A stretch of 64,000 nucleotides of DNA from Caulobacter segnis (GTDB lineage: Bacteria > Pseudomonadota > Alphaproteobacteria > Caulobacterales > Caulobacteraceae), in contig NZ_CP096040.1 in the NCBI RefSeq assembly GCF_023935105.1, positions 4,817,001 to 4,881,000 of the forward strand, given 5' to 3'. A program made the translations under genes and the position numbers. A model generated the notes under the pieces. The model saw only the letters and a program-made list of their open reading frames with translations, had not been told where the DNA came from and searched no databases. Every line of letters begins with the position of its first letter. The stretch's first letter is position 1. Below, piece by piece: positions 40,448-50,107 of this stretch.

Positions 40448-41680
40448 ATGACAGCGATCGCCTGCCTGAAGATTTTCGTCGGTGAAGATCTACAGTTCGC
40501 CGATTCCGAAGCCTTGGCCGCGTTGGTGGCCAAGGTCGCCAACGCCTATCTCGAAACCGAGTGGGCCTGGCCTCGGCGCTATGGTCTCGTGGCGCCCTAT
40601 TCGTTCGTGCTCGCCGACCCGCGCGCCACACGTCTGGACGCGCGCGAACTACAGCGGATGGCCCGCGACCTGCAGCACAAGATGTTCGGCGACAAGGGCG
40701 CCGGAGAAGTCGCTCTCCTGATGTTCGAGGGCGACCAGACCGATGTCATGCGGTTCGCCAGCACCCACGGCGAAGCGCTGAAAGCGCTGCTGGAGGGCAA
40801 GGATGATAGCGCGTTCGCCGGACGGGTCTGCAAGATCACCCCCGAGGCGGTCACCAGCATCAAACCCCCCGGCGGGCCCCTGGAAGGCGCGCCGCCGGCG
40901 GAGGAGCTGGCGGCGATCGAACCAGAACCGCCGCTTGGGGGGATCAGCGATCTTCTGGACGCGCCGCAGCAGAACACCGGCTGGTGGGGCATCTACTATT
41001 TGAACAAGGAGCGCTTCGTCGGCAGCGGCGTCGATTGGCGCGTGGCCTGGGACGCCTTCAGCGCCCTCGAGGATTCCGACGTCACCGCCCGCGACCTGGC
41101 GTGCCTGGAGACCGCCCAGGACCAGCTAAACCAGTCGCGACCCGGCTATATCTTCCTGCCGTTCAGCTTCTCGTCGCTCGTCAAGCCCTCGGTGCGCGAG
41201 ACCTATCGGGCCGCGATCGTGAAGTTCCCGCGCGCGTTGCGCCCCCGCATGGCCGCCAGCGTCTACGATGTGCCGCGCGAGCCGTCCTACGGCGCGATTG
41301 GCCAGATCCGCAGCTTTCTTGCGCCCTATTTCTCGCTGATCGACCTGCATGTGAGCGATCCAGGCTTCCGGATCGAGAGCCTGCCGGTTGGCGTGGTCAA
41401 CAGCGTGACCCTGGTGCTGGAGGGCGTAGACGAGCGCGCGCGGCTGGCGATGATCGCCCGCTTCATGAAGGATGCGGCGGTCTATCGCGCCAAGCGGGTC
41501 TGGCAGGGCGTGGCCATGGTCGACAGCCTCAAGGAATTGGACCTCTGCCGTCGCTTGAAGACGCCATTCCTGAGCGGTCCGATGGTCGCGCCATTGACCA
41601 ACGCCCCGACGGGCGAGGTCGCCTGCCCAGCCTTGAACTTGCCTTATCGCAGCTGGACCGACGTGTCTGACGCCTCCTAG
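40448..41680 (+). CDS. Degenerate EAL-like protein
   Basis: A 410-aa protein; in-frame ATG codons at 40424 and 40361 would lengthen it. No family motif is obvious in the first ~130 residues. The second half follows the rhythm of EAL barrels: RPGYIFLPFSFSSLVKPSVR, YFSLIDLHVSDPGFRIESLP, and the closing KRVWQGVAMVDSLKELDLCR then TPFLSGPMVA, like the GxETxxQxxxLRxLGCDxxQGxxF tail. The metal- and c-di-GMP-binding residues (ExLxR, DDFGTG, KID) are not seen, so it should not cleave c-di-GMP. It may be a scaffold or sensor. Assignment rests on pattern reading alone. Confidence 0.5.
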   Translation: MTAIACLKIFVGEDLQFADSEALAALVAKVANAYLETEWAWPRRYGLVAPYSFVLADPRATRLDARELQRMARDLQHKMFGDKGAGEVALLMFEGDQTDVMRFASTHGEALKALLEGKDDSAFAGRVCKITPEAVTSIKPPGGPLEGAPPAEELAAIEPEPPLGGISDLLDAPQQNTGWWGIYYLNKERFVGSGVDWRVAWDAFSALEDSDVTARDLACLETAQDQLNQSRPGYIFLPFSFSSLVKPSVRETYRAAIVKFPRALRPRMAASVYDVPREPSYGAIGQIRSFLAPYFSLIDLHVSDPGFRIESLPVGVVNSVTLVLEGVDERARLAMIARFMKDAAVYRAKRVWQGVAMVDSLKELDLCRRLKTPFLSGPMVAPLTNAPTGEVACPALNLPYRSWTDVSDAS

Positions 41681-42638
41681 CCGAACAGCGTCGTCAGACC
41701 CAACAGGCCGCAGTTGTGCTCGTTGACCAGGTAGAGCGGCACGTCATGCAGGTAGGCGGCCATCCGACCTTTGGCTTCGAAGCGGTGGCGAACCACGGCG
41801 CGATCCAGCCCGTCGCCCCACGAAAGCACCGTGGCGCTGATGATATAGACGCCGCTGCGGGCGCCGGCGGTCAGCACCAGGTTGCCGCACGCCGCGCCCA
41901 GCCATCCCGAAACAAGGTCGAAAGTTTCGCGCGCCACTGGGTCGCCGCGCGCGGCCGCTTCGAGCAAAGCGGCCAGGTTGGCCGGACGCCCCGGGGCGCC
42001 GGCCAGGCTTGATAGGGCGAAGGCGACGTCGAACACGCCCTGTCCCGAGAGCACGTGCTCGACCGACACGTGGCCATGCAGGCCGCGCAGCACGCGGATC
42101 ACCTCGGCTTCGCGGTCGTTGCCGGCGGCCAGATCCACGTGCCCGCCTTCCGCCGCCGCCGCGGTCCATCCGACGAAGCCGTCGGGATAGAGAATGGACA
42201 CGCCAAGGCCGGTCTCGGACGGACCGATCGCGCCGACCGGCGCGTCGCGATGCGGGCGCCGCCGCCGATCGCTTCCAGCGCCTCAGGCTCCAGCAGCGGC
42301 ACCGCCAGCGCCCGAGCCGTGAAATTGTTGACCAGGTGGAGCCGATGAACGCCGAGCCGCTCGGCCATCGTCTCAGCCTCGAGGCGCATGTCCGAGTGGG
42401 TCAGCTTGATGACGCCGTTCAGATTAGGGCCCGGCGCCGCGACGGCCACGCCGAGCACGGGTCCGTCGAACCCGGCCCGAGCGCGCGCCAAGAGTTCGAT
42501 GAGCGCATCCTGGCTCGTGCAGTCCGCCACCATGACCTCGCGCGGCGCCCGGCCGCGCTCGGCCACACCGATGCGGGCCTGAGCGCCATTGACGTCGGCC
42601 ACCAGGACGTGGGGGATGGGATCATGGGACCCGATCAT
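41677..42638 (-). pseudogene. glk: Glucokinase interrupted by a single-base frameshift
   Basis: Two overlapping minus-strand frames together make one bacterial glucokinase. The N-terminal part (from ATG 42638) has VLVADVNGAQARIGVAE, VAVAAPGPNLNGVIKLTHSD and LHLVNNFTARALAVPLL. The C-terminal part has GPSETGLGVSILYPDGFVGW, EGGHVDLA and a late glycine-rich phosphate loop. They join if one base is restored between 42247 and 42246, giving ARIADAPVGAIGPSETGLGV. It may be a true pseudogene or a sequencing deletion. The stop overlaps the convergent EAL-like gene by four bases. Confidence 0.75.
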
Positions 42639-43001
42639 TCATCGTCTCCTCGGCTTGGCGCAACGCCGGAAATCTCGCCTCGCGCATCCTATGAGCCTCG
42701 CCAAAGTCGCGCCATGCGCCAAGGGGCCTGAATGTCGCAAGCGGCGGCTTGGCGAGGCAAGACCTCCGGCGCCTTGCCGCCTAGGCGAGTAGCCTGCCTC
42801 TACCCTGGTTGCGTGCGCTCGGCGTTGGAATACCAATGTCATTCCGTTGGCGCCGCTCAAGGTAAGGGTCTTGGCCAAACACGCCCTGGCGAGACTGGCG
42901 GTATCGAAGCCCCGCCAGAGCGCGTAGACGGCCGCGGTGACGATCATGGCGGCGGAACCCAGTGGGGCCCGCGACACCCGGAGCGCGCCGGCCATTAGCC
43001 C
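42639..43001. promoter_or_regulatory. Spacer upstream of glucokinase with a TTGG-N4-CCAA site
   Basis: 363 bases. TTGGAATACCAA at 42825-42836 is a dyad of the kind bound by GntR or LacI-type regulators, and GGAAT/ATTCC repeats overlap it. The first ~45 minus-strand codons from 42995 have host-like codon use and a hydrophobic stretch, then degrade. This may be a short remnant; I do not call it a gene. Confidence 0.4.
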
Positions 43002-45332
43002 CTAGCTGGCGAACATGGCCTTACGGATGATGGCGTGGACGCCCCAGTTTCCGTTCGCCACTTGGGTGACGCCGAAATCAACGCCTATCGACAGCAGCGA
43101 GATCGCCTCGTCCTCACTAAGGTTCCGGGTCGTCATCAGGAAACGCCGCGCTTTCCGGAAGGCGTCGCGCATGGCCAGATCGATCGAGGACTTCTTGTAG
43201 ACCTCGCTTTGCGCCGCCGGGCCCATCTCCTTGAGGTACTCTGGATGGGTGAAGCCGAAGATCACCCATTCATCCTTGGTTTCGAGCAACGGATAGTCGA
43301 GATCCCTCAGCGGCTCGCGCGCGATCCTGGCGGGATGGAGGACGATCTGGATGAGCGCCGTCATCGAGCATTCGATGGCCGTGCCGCACAGTTCGGAATC
43401 GCCTTGTGAGGCATGCGGATCGCCCAATGAGAGCAGTCCCCCCGGCACGCCGACGGGCAGGAAAAGACTGGCGCCGGCTCCCAAGCGCCAATTGTCGATA
43501 TTGCCGCCAAAGTTGGACGGCGGGACAGAATCGACGGGGTCGGCATGGTTTGGCGCCATGGCCACCACGCCGAAGTGCGGCCGCACGGGCACCTCGATGT
43601 TGCGTAGCACATCGAAGTTCCGCACGACGGTGTCGAGATTTACGGGCACGCCGGGATAGTCGATCCGATCGTGCGTCACGCCGAAGGGATCGGTCTGCGG
43701 CGTCCAGCGATAGTTGTAGACGGCGTGCGCGCACGCCCGGCCGTGTTGGTGCTCCACCTCGTAGATGGTCACCACCTCGCGCGGCTTGGGCTCGGTGAGC
43801 AGGTCGGTGTAGTGAAAACCCCAATAGGCGGCGGCGTTGCTGCCGAACGCGCGGCCCCGGAAGCGGCTGTTCTGGCTGGGGCGCGGCGTGATTTCGAGGA
43901 TCTTGACCTCGACCACGTCGCCGGGCTTGGCGCCGGCGATCGCGATCGGTCCGGTGCAAATGTGCACCCCGAATCCCTCCCCCGCCCCGCGCCCCAGCGC
44001 CGAGCCGTCGATGGGCCCAGCCCCTCGCCGATCGACCGCCTTACCCTCCGCCGTCCAGCGAAAGACGCTTTCGGCGCCGGGATCGCCTTCGATCATCCGC
44101 TCGTAGTCGTCATAGGCGTGGTGGGTCAGCGTCTCGACCGTGACGTAGTCGCCGGACTCGACCTCGATCACGGGCTTCAGGGCGCGACTGAAATAGCCCC
44201 AATGGACGGTTTCGGGAGACGCCTTCAGGAGATGATGGCGAAAGCCCCGCCCGATCGGGGGCAGGGGGACGTCTTCGGACGGTGCGGCGTCCGCGACCTC
44301 GCCGTCCTCGTCCTCGATAGGCGGCAAACCTGGCGAGACTCGTTTGGGCTTGCGGATCGAGGCGGGCAGGCCTCGAAGCAGGACCCGTGCGTTTTCATCG
44401 TTGATCGCGGGCGCCTTGCGATATTCGCGCGGGCTCACGCCATACCGCTCTCGAAAGGCGCGGCTAAAGGAGGCGGAGTCGTTGAACCCCCACTGGAAGA
44501 GGATCTCGGAGATCGACCTCTGCGCATGCAGCGGGCTTCCCAGGTCCAACCGGCAGCGCTCCAACCGCCGCGCCTTCACGAAATGGCTGAAGCTCTCGTC
44601 GATGGAGGCGAGCAGCTTCTGCAGGTAGCGCGACGATATGCCGTGCTCCTTGGCGACCTGCTGCAGGCTCAGCTCGGGATCGCTGAGGCGCATTTCGATG
44701 GTCTGGAAGACGCGATCCAGTAGCGAGGCTCGCCCGCCGGCCGAACCGCCCCTGTCCTTGTCGGGGGCGGAGTCGAGCAGCAGAGCGGCGATGAACTCGG
44801 GTAAGGCGGCTTCAACAGGCCGCATGTGATCGGCCTCCACCTCATTGAGGGTTTCAGCGACCGAGCTCAGCAAACCTGAAAGCATGCCGTCCAGCCCGGA
44901 GGCGCCATCCAGGCAGTTGATCGCGGCGGGCGCCGGCGTTCGGGATTTCAGCGTCGGCAAGGCCTGAGGAACACGGACGATCAGGAGCCGGCCGTCACCG
45001 TGCAAGTCCAAGCGCGCGCCGACCAGGTCGCTTCCGCACACGATGGCGCCCCCGGCGAGGATCCGCACGGTCCGACCGCTGGTCACGGTCAGCTCGCCGT
45101 CAAGCAGTAGAACCAACCAGATGCAGGACGCGCTCTGGCTGAAGTCGACGGCGAGCGACTGCCGCGTACCGGCGATACGGACGAATTGCATTCCCAGGGC
45201 CGTGCGGAACGTGACCAGCTCGCCGTAGAGCTCGGCCTGGTTGTCCAGCAACTCGATCGACAGTCGCTGCAGCGCAAAGCGCCAAGCTTCCTGGCGCTGC
45301 TCCTTGGGAAAGGCGTTAGTCGTAAAACGCAC
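43002..45332 (-). CDS. AraC-type regulator fused to acetamidase/formamidase (FmdA) domain
   Basis: A 776-aa protein starting at GTG. Residues 1-200 resemble an AraC-binding-like sensor domain (MQFVRIAGTRQSLAVDFSQS). Residues 215-308 are a full AraC HTH pair: LSLQQVAKEHGISSRYLQKL and ISEILFQWGFNDSASFSRAF. An acidic, Pro-rich linker spans 309-360. Residues about 362-775 are a complete FmdA-family amidase (TVHWGYFSRALKPVIEVESG; HICTGPIAIAGAKPGDVVEV; LSLGDPHASQGDSELCGTAI; VIFGFTHPEYL). Regulator and amide hydrolase are thus one chain. It is divergent from a TonB receptor and an MFS gene. It may sense its own substrate and control their uptake (inference). Confidence 0.85.
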   Translation of the reverse strand: MRFTTNAFPKEQRQEAWRFALQRLSIELLDNQAELYGELVTFRTALGMQFVRIAGTRQSLAVDFSQSASCIWLVLLLDGELTVTSGRTVRILAGGAIVCGSDLVGARLDLHGDGRLLIVRVPQALPTLKSRTPAPAAINCLDGASGLDGMLSGLLSSVAETLNEVEADHMRPVEAALPEFIAALLLDSAPDKDRGGSAGGRASLLDRVFQTIEMRLSDPELSLQQVAKEHGISSRYLQKLLASIDESFSHFVKARRLERCRLDLGSPLHAQRSISEILFQWGFNDSASFSRAFRERYGVSPREYRKAPAINDENARVLLRGLPASIRKPKRVSPGLPPIEDEDGEVADAAPSEDVPLPPIGRGFRHHLLKASPETVHWGYFSRALKPVIEVESGDYVTVETLTHHAYDDYERMIEGDPGAESVFRWTAEGKAVDRRGAGPIDGSALGRGAGEGFGVHICTGPIAIAGAKPGDVVEVKILEITPRPSQNSRFRGRAFGSNAAAYWGFHYTDLLTEPKPREVVTIYEVEHQHGRACAHAVYNYRWTPQTDPFGVTHDRIDYPGVPVNLDTVVRNFDVLRNIEVPVRPHFGVVAMAPNHADPVDSVPPSNFGGNIDNWRLGAGASLFLPVGVPGGLLSLGDPHASQGDSELCGTAIECSMTALIQIVLHPARIAREPLRDLDYPLLETKDEWVIFGFTHPEYLKEMGPAAQSEVYKKSSIDLAMRDAFRKARRFLMTTRNLSEDEAISLLSIGVDFGVTQVANGNWGVHAIIRKAMFAS

Positions 45333-45767
45333 CGTTGATCTCGAAGCAGACTTCTTTCCGGTGGCGGAACTCTCCGCCAGCCGATCCTGGATCGAATTGT
45401 CCTTGCAAATTCGAGCGGCGCGACGCCGCGCCGACTACAAATCCCGGTCCGGGGGCAATTGCTGGGGATTCGTGCGGAGAGGTCTTCGCCGACGCCGTTT
45501 CGAGGCAGAAGCTCAGATCGGTTTGCGCCATGGCGCCCGCGCGCTTGCACCAGCGCGCACGCCTTGCGTCTCGGACGTCGATCTTGGCGCGAGAAGCCGG
45601 CTTGACCCCATCTCGCAATCCCGGCTCAAGCGCCGCCCCAGGGTGGCGCAGCGCAAGAAATGGGACGCCGGACGACAAGATGGATCGCACGCCCAGCCTC
45701 AGTGTGGCCGCGCTAGAGCTCGTTCGTCGGCGCAGGTCGTACGGGTTCAGTCTGGACCACAGAGGGC
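45333..45767. promoter_or_regulatory. Divergent promoter region between AraC-FmdA and the TonB receptor
   Basis: 435 bases between divergent starts. No supported gene is present. The span should hold the promoters and AraC-type binding sites of both transcription units, but I could not pick out a convincing direct repeat by eye. Confidence 0.4.
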
Positions 45768-48143
45768 ATGCTGATGCGTTTGCAATATTGTGGAATGGCG
45801 ACCACCAGGGTGGTGCTGCTGTTGTCGGTCTCGATGACCGCGCCCGCATTCCTGGCGACGTCGGCCTTCGCAGTGGAACCGACCGTCGACCAACAGGCCA
45901 GCCAGTTGGAAGAGGTGGTTGTGACGGCCGAACGGCGCCCCGTGGACCTGCAGAAAAGCGCTTTGTCGGTGTCGGCGGTGACGGCCGAGACCCTGACCCA
46001 GGGTAACATCACCGACATCACCGGCCTGAACGGCCTGGTGCCCGGCCTGGTCGTCGCCCGCAGCGGCGGCGGCGAGCGCGTGATCTCGATCCGCGGCGTC
46101 GGCTCGGAAACCCCGGAGAACACCAACACCCAGCCGGGCGTCTCGTACCACGTTGACGGCGTCTACATCTTCAACTCGATCGCCGCCAACGCCGCCTTCA
46201 TCGACGTCGCCCAGGTCGAAGTGCTGCGTGGCCCTCAGGGCACGATGTTCGGCCAGGGTTCGACGGGCGGCACGATCAATGTGGTGACCAACAAGCCCGT
46301 GCTGGGCGATTACGTCGCGACGGTCAATCTAGGCAGCGGCAATCACGGGCTGTTCAAGGGCGACGCGGCGGTCAACGTTCCGCTGGGCGACAAGTTCGCG
46401 GTCCGTGGCGCGGTCCAGCGCTACGCGCACGACGGCTACGCCAAGGCCACCGGGGTCGCGGGCTATTCGGACTATGAACTGGACGAAGCCGACGAGACCG
46501 GCTGGAAGCTATCGAGCCTGTGGACGCCGACCGACGATCTCTCGGTGGTGCTCAGCACGATTCAGTACAAGAGCGACACCCACGGGCCGGCCCAGAAAAA
46601 CATCCTGGACCCCAATCCCAACCCTCGCGAACTGACCCAGGACTATCCGAGCCAGTCGCTGGTGGACACAAAGCTCTATTCGGCGGTCGTTAAGTATAAG
46701 CTGCCTTGGGCGACCCTGACCTCGATCAGCAGCTATCAGAAGCTGCTCAGCAAGCAGGCCTGGGACGCAGACGCCCTGACGGCCAGCCTGTTCTACGCCG
46801 AGACCTACAGTCCGCTGACCTTCGGCGGGTATCGCTACGACCACGTCCCGCTGTGGCGCAGCCGGGGTAAGTCGTACACCCAGGAATTCAACCTCACCTC
46901 CACGGCTGAGGGACCGTTTCAGTGGATCGCCGGCGCCGTCTATCTGAAGTCGACCAATTCGCAGTACATCGTCGAGTACAACGCCGACGACAACAATCTG
47001 GTCACCCCGCCGCTGCCCGAAGACACCGCCTGGGACGATCCCCGCGTGGCGGCCCTGTCCTATGCCGAACTGTCGGCGATCACGCGCAAGTCCTGGGCGG
47101 CCTATTTCCAGGGCGCCTACCAGATTTCCGACAAGCTGAGCCTGACGGCGGGTCTACGCTACAACGACGACAAGTACAGCGGCGAAGCCGCCAGCAACGG
47201 CTCGGCCACGTCCGGCGCTTATCTCCAGCCACAGCCGACCCAAGGCCTGAACACCCAGGAGACGACCGGAAAGCTGGCCCTGAACTACCAGTACACCCCG
47301 GCCAACATGCTCTATGCCAGCTATACGCGCGGCTACAAACCGGGCGGGATCAATAGCTCGGCCGCCTCCGGAAATTCCTACTCAATCAAGCCGACCTTCA
47401 AGCCTGAAATCGTCGACTCCCTGGAGGTCGGTTCGAAGAACCGCTTTTTGGGTAACACGCTGCAGCTGAACCTTTCGGCCTTTGTCTACGACTACAAGAA
47501 CATGCAGTTTCTGGAGGAAGACCCGATCCTCTATGGCGAGGGCGCCAGCAACGCGCCGAGCGCCCGGATCTATGGTCTGGAGGCCGAGACCTCATGGCTG
47601 GCGTCCCGGCATTTGCGCATCGAAGGCTCGGTATCGCTGCTGAAGGGCGAATTCGACAAGGACTACTACGCTCTTGACCAGGCCAAGGCCGAGGCCGCCC
47701 AGAACGCCGCCGGCTATCCCGGCTATCTGTTCTGGAGCAACTTCTTCCCCGCCGTCCTGGCGCGTGACGCCGCACGCCAGAACATCAACGGCAACGATGT
47801 GCCCAAACTGCCCGACCTGCAGGGCTCGCTGAGCGCCACTTACACCAACCAAATTGGGCCGGGGTTCCTGACGGCCAAGGCCGAGTATGCCTATCGTGGC
47901 CAGTACCAGTACCGGCTGTTCAATGAGGGCGCGATCGATCGCGTGCCCTCCTACGACGTCGTCAACCTGTTCTTCAAATACGAGCCAAACGACAGCAAGA
48001 TCGCCTTGTCGCTGTCGGTGACCAACCTGTTCGACACCGCCGGCCTGAACTCGCGGTTCAGCGACCCCTATGGCAGCGCCCAGGTAACTGACACCTTCAT
48101 CCCGCCAAGGCAGTGGATCGCCTCCGTCGGCTACAAGTTCTGA
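45768..48143 (+). CDS. TonB-dependent outer-membrane receptor
   Basis: A 791-aa protein; ATG codons at 45774 and 45795 are alternative starts. Signal peptide VVLLLSVSMTAPAFLATSAFA, TonB box (LEEVVVTAERR), plug motifs (GLVPGLVVARSGGGERVISI; VEVLRGPQGTMFGQGSTGG; TINVVTNKP), then a long barrel ending in Phe (SVGYKF). The receptor class is the one abundant in Caulobacter and sphingomonads for plant-derived or aromatic substrates. The flanking amidase fusion and MFS gene suggest import of an amide-type nutrient. The substrate is unknown. Confidence 0.9.
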   Translation: MLMRLQYCGMATTRVVLLLSVSMTAPAFLATSAFAVEPTVDQQASQLEEVVVTAERRPVDLQKSALSVSAVTAETLTQGNITDITGLNGLVPGLVVARSGGGERVISIRGVGSETPENTNTQPGVSYHVDGVYIFNSIAANAAFIDVAQVEVLRGPQGTMFGQGSTGGTINVVTNKPVLGDYVATVNLGSGNHGLFKGDAAVNVPLGDKFAVRGAVQRYAHDGYAKATGVAGYSDYELDEADETGWKLSSLWTPTDDLSVVLSTIQYKSDTHGPAQKNILDPNPNPRELTQDYPSQSLVDTKLYSAVVKYKLPWATLTSISSYQKLLSKQAWDADALTASLFYAETYSPLTFGGYRYDHVPLWRSRGKSYTQEFNLTSTAEGPFQWIAGAVYLKSTNSQYIVEYNADDNNLVTPPLPEDTAWDDPRVAALSYAELSAITRKSWAAYFQGAYQISDKLSLTAGLRYNDDKYSGEAASNGSATSGAYLQPQPTQGLNTQETTGKLALNYQYTPANMLYASYTRGYKPGGINSSAASGNSYSIKPTFKPEIVDSLEVGSKNRFLGNTLQLNLSAFVYDYKNMQFLEEDPILYGEGASNAPSARIYGLEAETSWLASRHLRIEGSVSLLKGEFDKDYYALDQAKAEAAQNAAGYPGYLFWSNFFPAVLARDAARQNINGNDVPKLPDLQGSLSATYTNQIGPGFLTAKAEYAYRGQYQYRLFNEGAIDRVPSYDVVNLFFKYEPNDSKIALSLSVTNLFDTAGLNSRFSDPYGSAQVTDTFIPPRQWIASVGYKF

Positions 48144-48462
48144 TCAGTCGGCCTGACGGGAGCCGCCTTCACCGATCGCCCGCCAGGCGCGGCCCTCTGA
48201 TCTTCCTTGGAGCTTCGGCATGCACGCCGTCGACCTTCCGCCATGGGCCGAAAGCCTAGCGCTGATCGGAGACGCGCGGGGTCGCTGTCCTGCCGCCTCA
48301 TCATCGGCATCGCCGATCGTCAAGTCTTGAGGCGCGAAGCGTCAAGCCTGGGCGCCGGGGCCGGCGCACCCTGGGTTCGCCGGAAGAGGCGCGCCTTGTC
48401 GCGTCCGGCGCCCTCTCACGACGCCAGCGCGGCCAGGCGGAGGCGTCGGACCGGAGGCGGCG
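48144..48462. other. Spacer between TonB receptor and MFS genes
   Basis: 319 bases. Frames are open on both strands but their codon use does not look coding. I see no clear terminator, promoter or repeat. Confidence 0.4.
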
Positions 48463-49749
48463 ATGGCGAGGAGTCGAGGCATGTCGCGCAGCATCTTGAT
48501 TATGGTCGTGGTGTCGCTGGGGTTCTTCTTCGTCACGGCGACCACGTTCACCTCTCTGGGCTACGTGCTCTATTCCATGGTGGCCGAGCTGGGCTGGTCG
48601 CAAGCCGCCGCGGGCATGAGCTTTTCGATCCTGGGCTTGGCCTGTGGGCTCAGCAGCCCGCTGCCCCCGATGCTGATGAAATGGGTTGGCACCCGCCTGA
48701 CGATGTTTCTCGGCGGGCTCGCCCTGGCGGTCGGCTTCCTCCTGGCGGCCACGGTTCAGGGCATTGGGGTGTTCTTCGTCGCCACGGCGCTAATGGGGGT
48801 GGGGTTCTCGCTGGTCGCCCCCTCGCCGGCGGTCTACCTGCTGGCGAGTTGGTTCCCGAAGACCTCATCGCGCATGATCGGCTTCTATTTCATGGCGGGC
48901 GCCTTCGGCGGCGTGGTCGGGCCGCTGGTGGTCGGCGCTATCGTTTCGACGACAGGCAGTTGGCGGACGCATTGGATGGTGATGTCCGTCGCCGCCCTGG
49001 CGGTTGGATTGATGAGCCTGGCGGCGGTGAAGGACGCCGTCCCGGTCATCGACGTCTCCGATGTCAAGAACGCCGGCCTGACGGAGAAGACCGCCGACGC
49101 GCAGGCCAAGCCCGTGTCATGGTCGGTGCGCCAGGCGTTGACGAGCCGATCCTTCGTCCTGCTGGCCCTGGCGATGATGATCGTCCAGACCGTCGTGACC
49201 ACCATGCACTCGTCGCTGGTGGCCCATGTCGCCAGCTTCGGCCACGGTCCAGCGGCCGGCGCCTTCGCCATGAGCCTGCTGGCCCTGACGGGCACGCTGG
49301 CCAAGGGCGTAACCGGCGCTCTGAGCGAGAAGGTCAACCCCAAGCTCCTGCTGGTTTGGGGTCTGGCTCTCCAGTGCGCGGCCATGCTGCTGCTTTGTGT
49401 CGCCGGTACGCCAGCCCTGGCCTATGTGTCCGCCCTGCTGTTCGGCGTCGGCTGGGGCTTGTCCTGGCTCAGCGCCCATGTGCTGCTGCTACGCTATTTT
49501 GGTGGCGCCATCGCCGGTGAGATGGTGGCGATGGCCACCATGGCCACCACCCTGGCGGTGATCGGCCCGCTGGTGGCTGGATGGAGCGCCGACACTACCA
49601 AGAGCTTCACGCCGGTGTTCCTGGCCTTCGCGGGCCTGCTGGCGATGGCGGTCGTGGTCACCGCCTTGTTCTTGCGGCCACCGGCGCCCGCGCGCCGCGC
49701 CGACGGACGAACGGCGCCGAACACCAGCCCGTCAGCGCGCCGTCCCTGA
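48463..49749 (+). CDS. Major facilitator superfamily transporter
   Basis: A 428-aa protein with 12 hydrophobic helices split by a cytoplasmic loop rich in charged residues near the middle. Family cues are LGFFFVTATTFTSLGYVLYS, GMSFSILGLACGLSSPLPPM, a loop between helices 2 and 3 containing MKWVGTR, and GFYFMAGAFGGVVGPLVVG. GGAGG precedes ATG 48463; ATG 48481 is an alternative. It lies downstream of the TonB receptor and probably carries the same class of compound over the inner membrane (inference). Confidence 0.87.
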   Translation: MARSRGMSRSILIMVVVSLGFFFVTATTFTSLGYVLYSMVAELGWSQAAAGMSFSILGLACGLSSPLPPMLMKWVGTRLTMFLGGLALAVGFLLAATVQGIGVFFVATALMGVGFSLVAPSPAVYLLASWFPKTSSRMIGFYFMAGAFGGVVGPLVVGAIVSTTGSWRTHWMVMSVAALAVGLMSLAAVKDAVPVIDVSDVKNAGLTEKTADAQAKPVSWSVRQALTSRSFVLLALAMMIVQTVVTTMHSSLVAHVASFGHGPAAGAFAMSLLALTGTLAKGVTGALSEKVNPKLLLVWGLALQCAAMLLLCVAGTPALAYVSALLFGVGWGLSWLSAHVLLLRYFGGAIAGEMVAMATMATTLAVIGPLVAGWSADTTKSFTPVFLAFAGLLAMAVVVTALFLRPPAPARRADGRTAPNTSPSARRP

Positions 49750-50107
49750 CCGCTGCCGAATAACGGCGCCTGGCGCGACCTCGTGAGCCATCCAGAGGCT
49801 GGCTCTAGCTCGTCGCACTTGTAAGGCGCTGAAAGTCTCGCCGCTTCCGTCGTCCTTAGACGGATATGCACGAGGGATTTAGGTTTCCGAATTGATCATT
49901 CGCGCCAAGAGTAGGCTCAAGGAGCCTTCCAGTAAGCTGCCGTTCGGCGGCGAAATGACCGGCGGGTCGGACGTGGAGGCCTGGTTGGAGCCGCGCCACC
50001 GGTTTAACTCCGCCGTGATCGTCGAACCATCGCGATGCCTATCAGCGAATGCGCGTTTGACTGCCATGCTTACGGATGACGGTCATAGCGAAGACGACGC
50101 ATCTGCG
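49750..50107. other. Spacer between MFS and hybrid kinase genes
   Basis: 358 bases between convergent genes. One plus-strand frame (49892-50146) is open but has poor codon use and runs into the kinase gene. No convincing terminator is seen. Confidence 0.35.
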
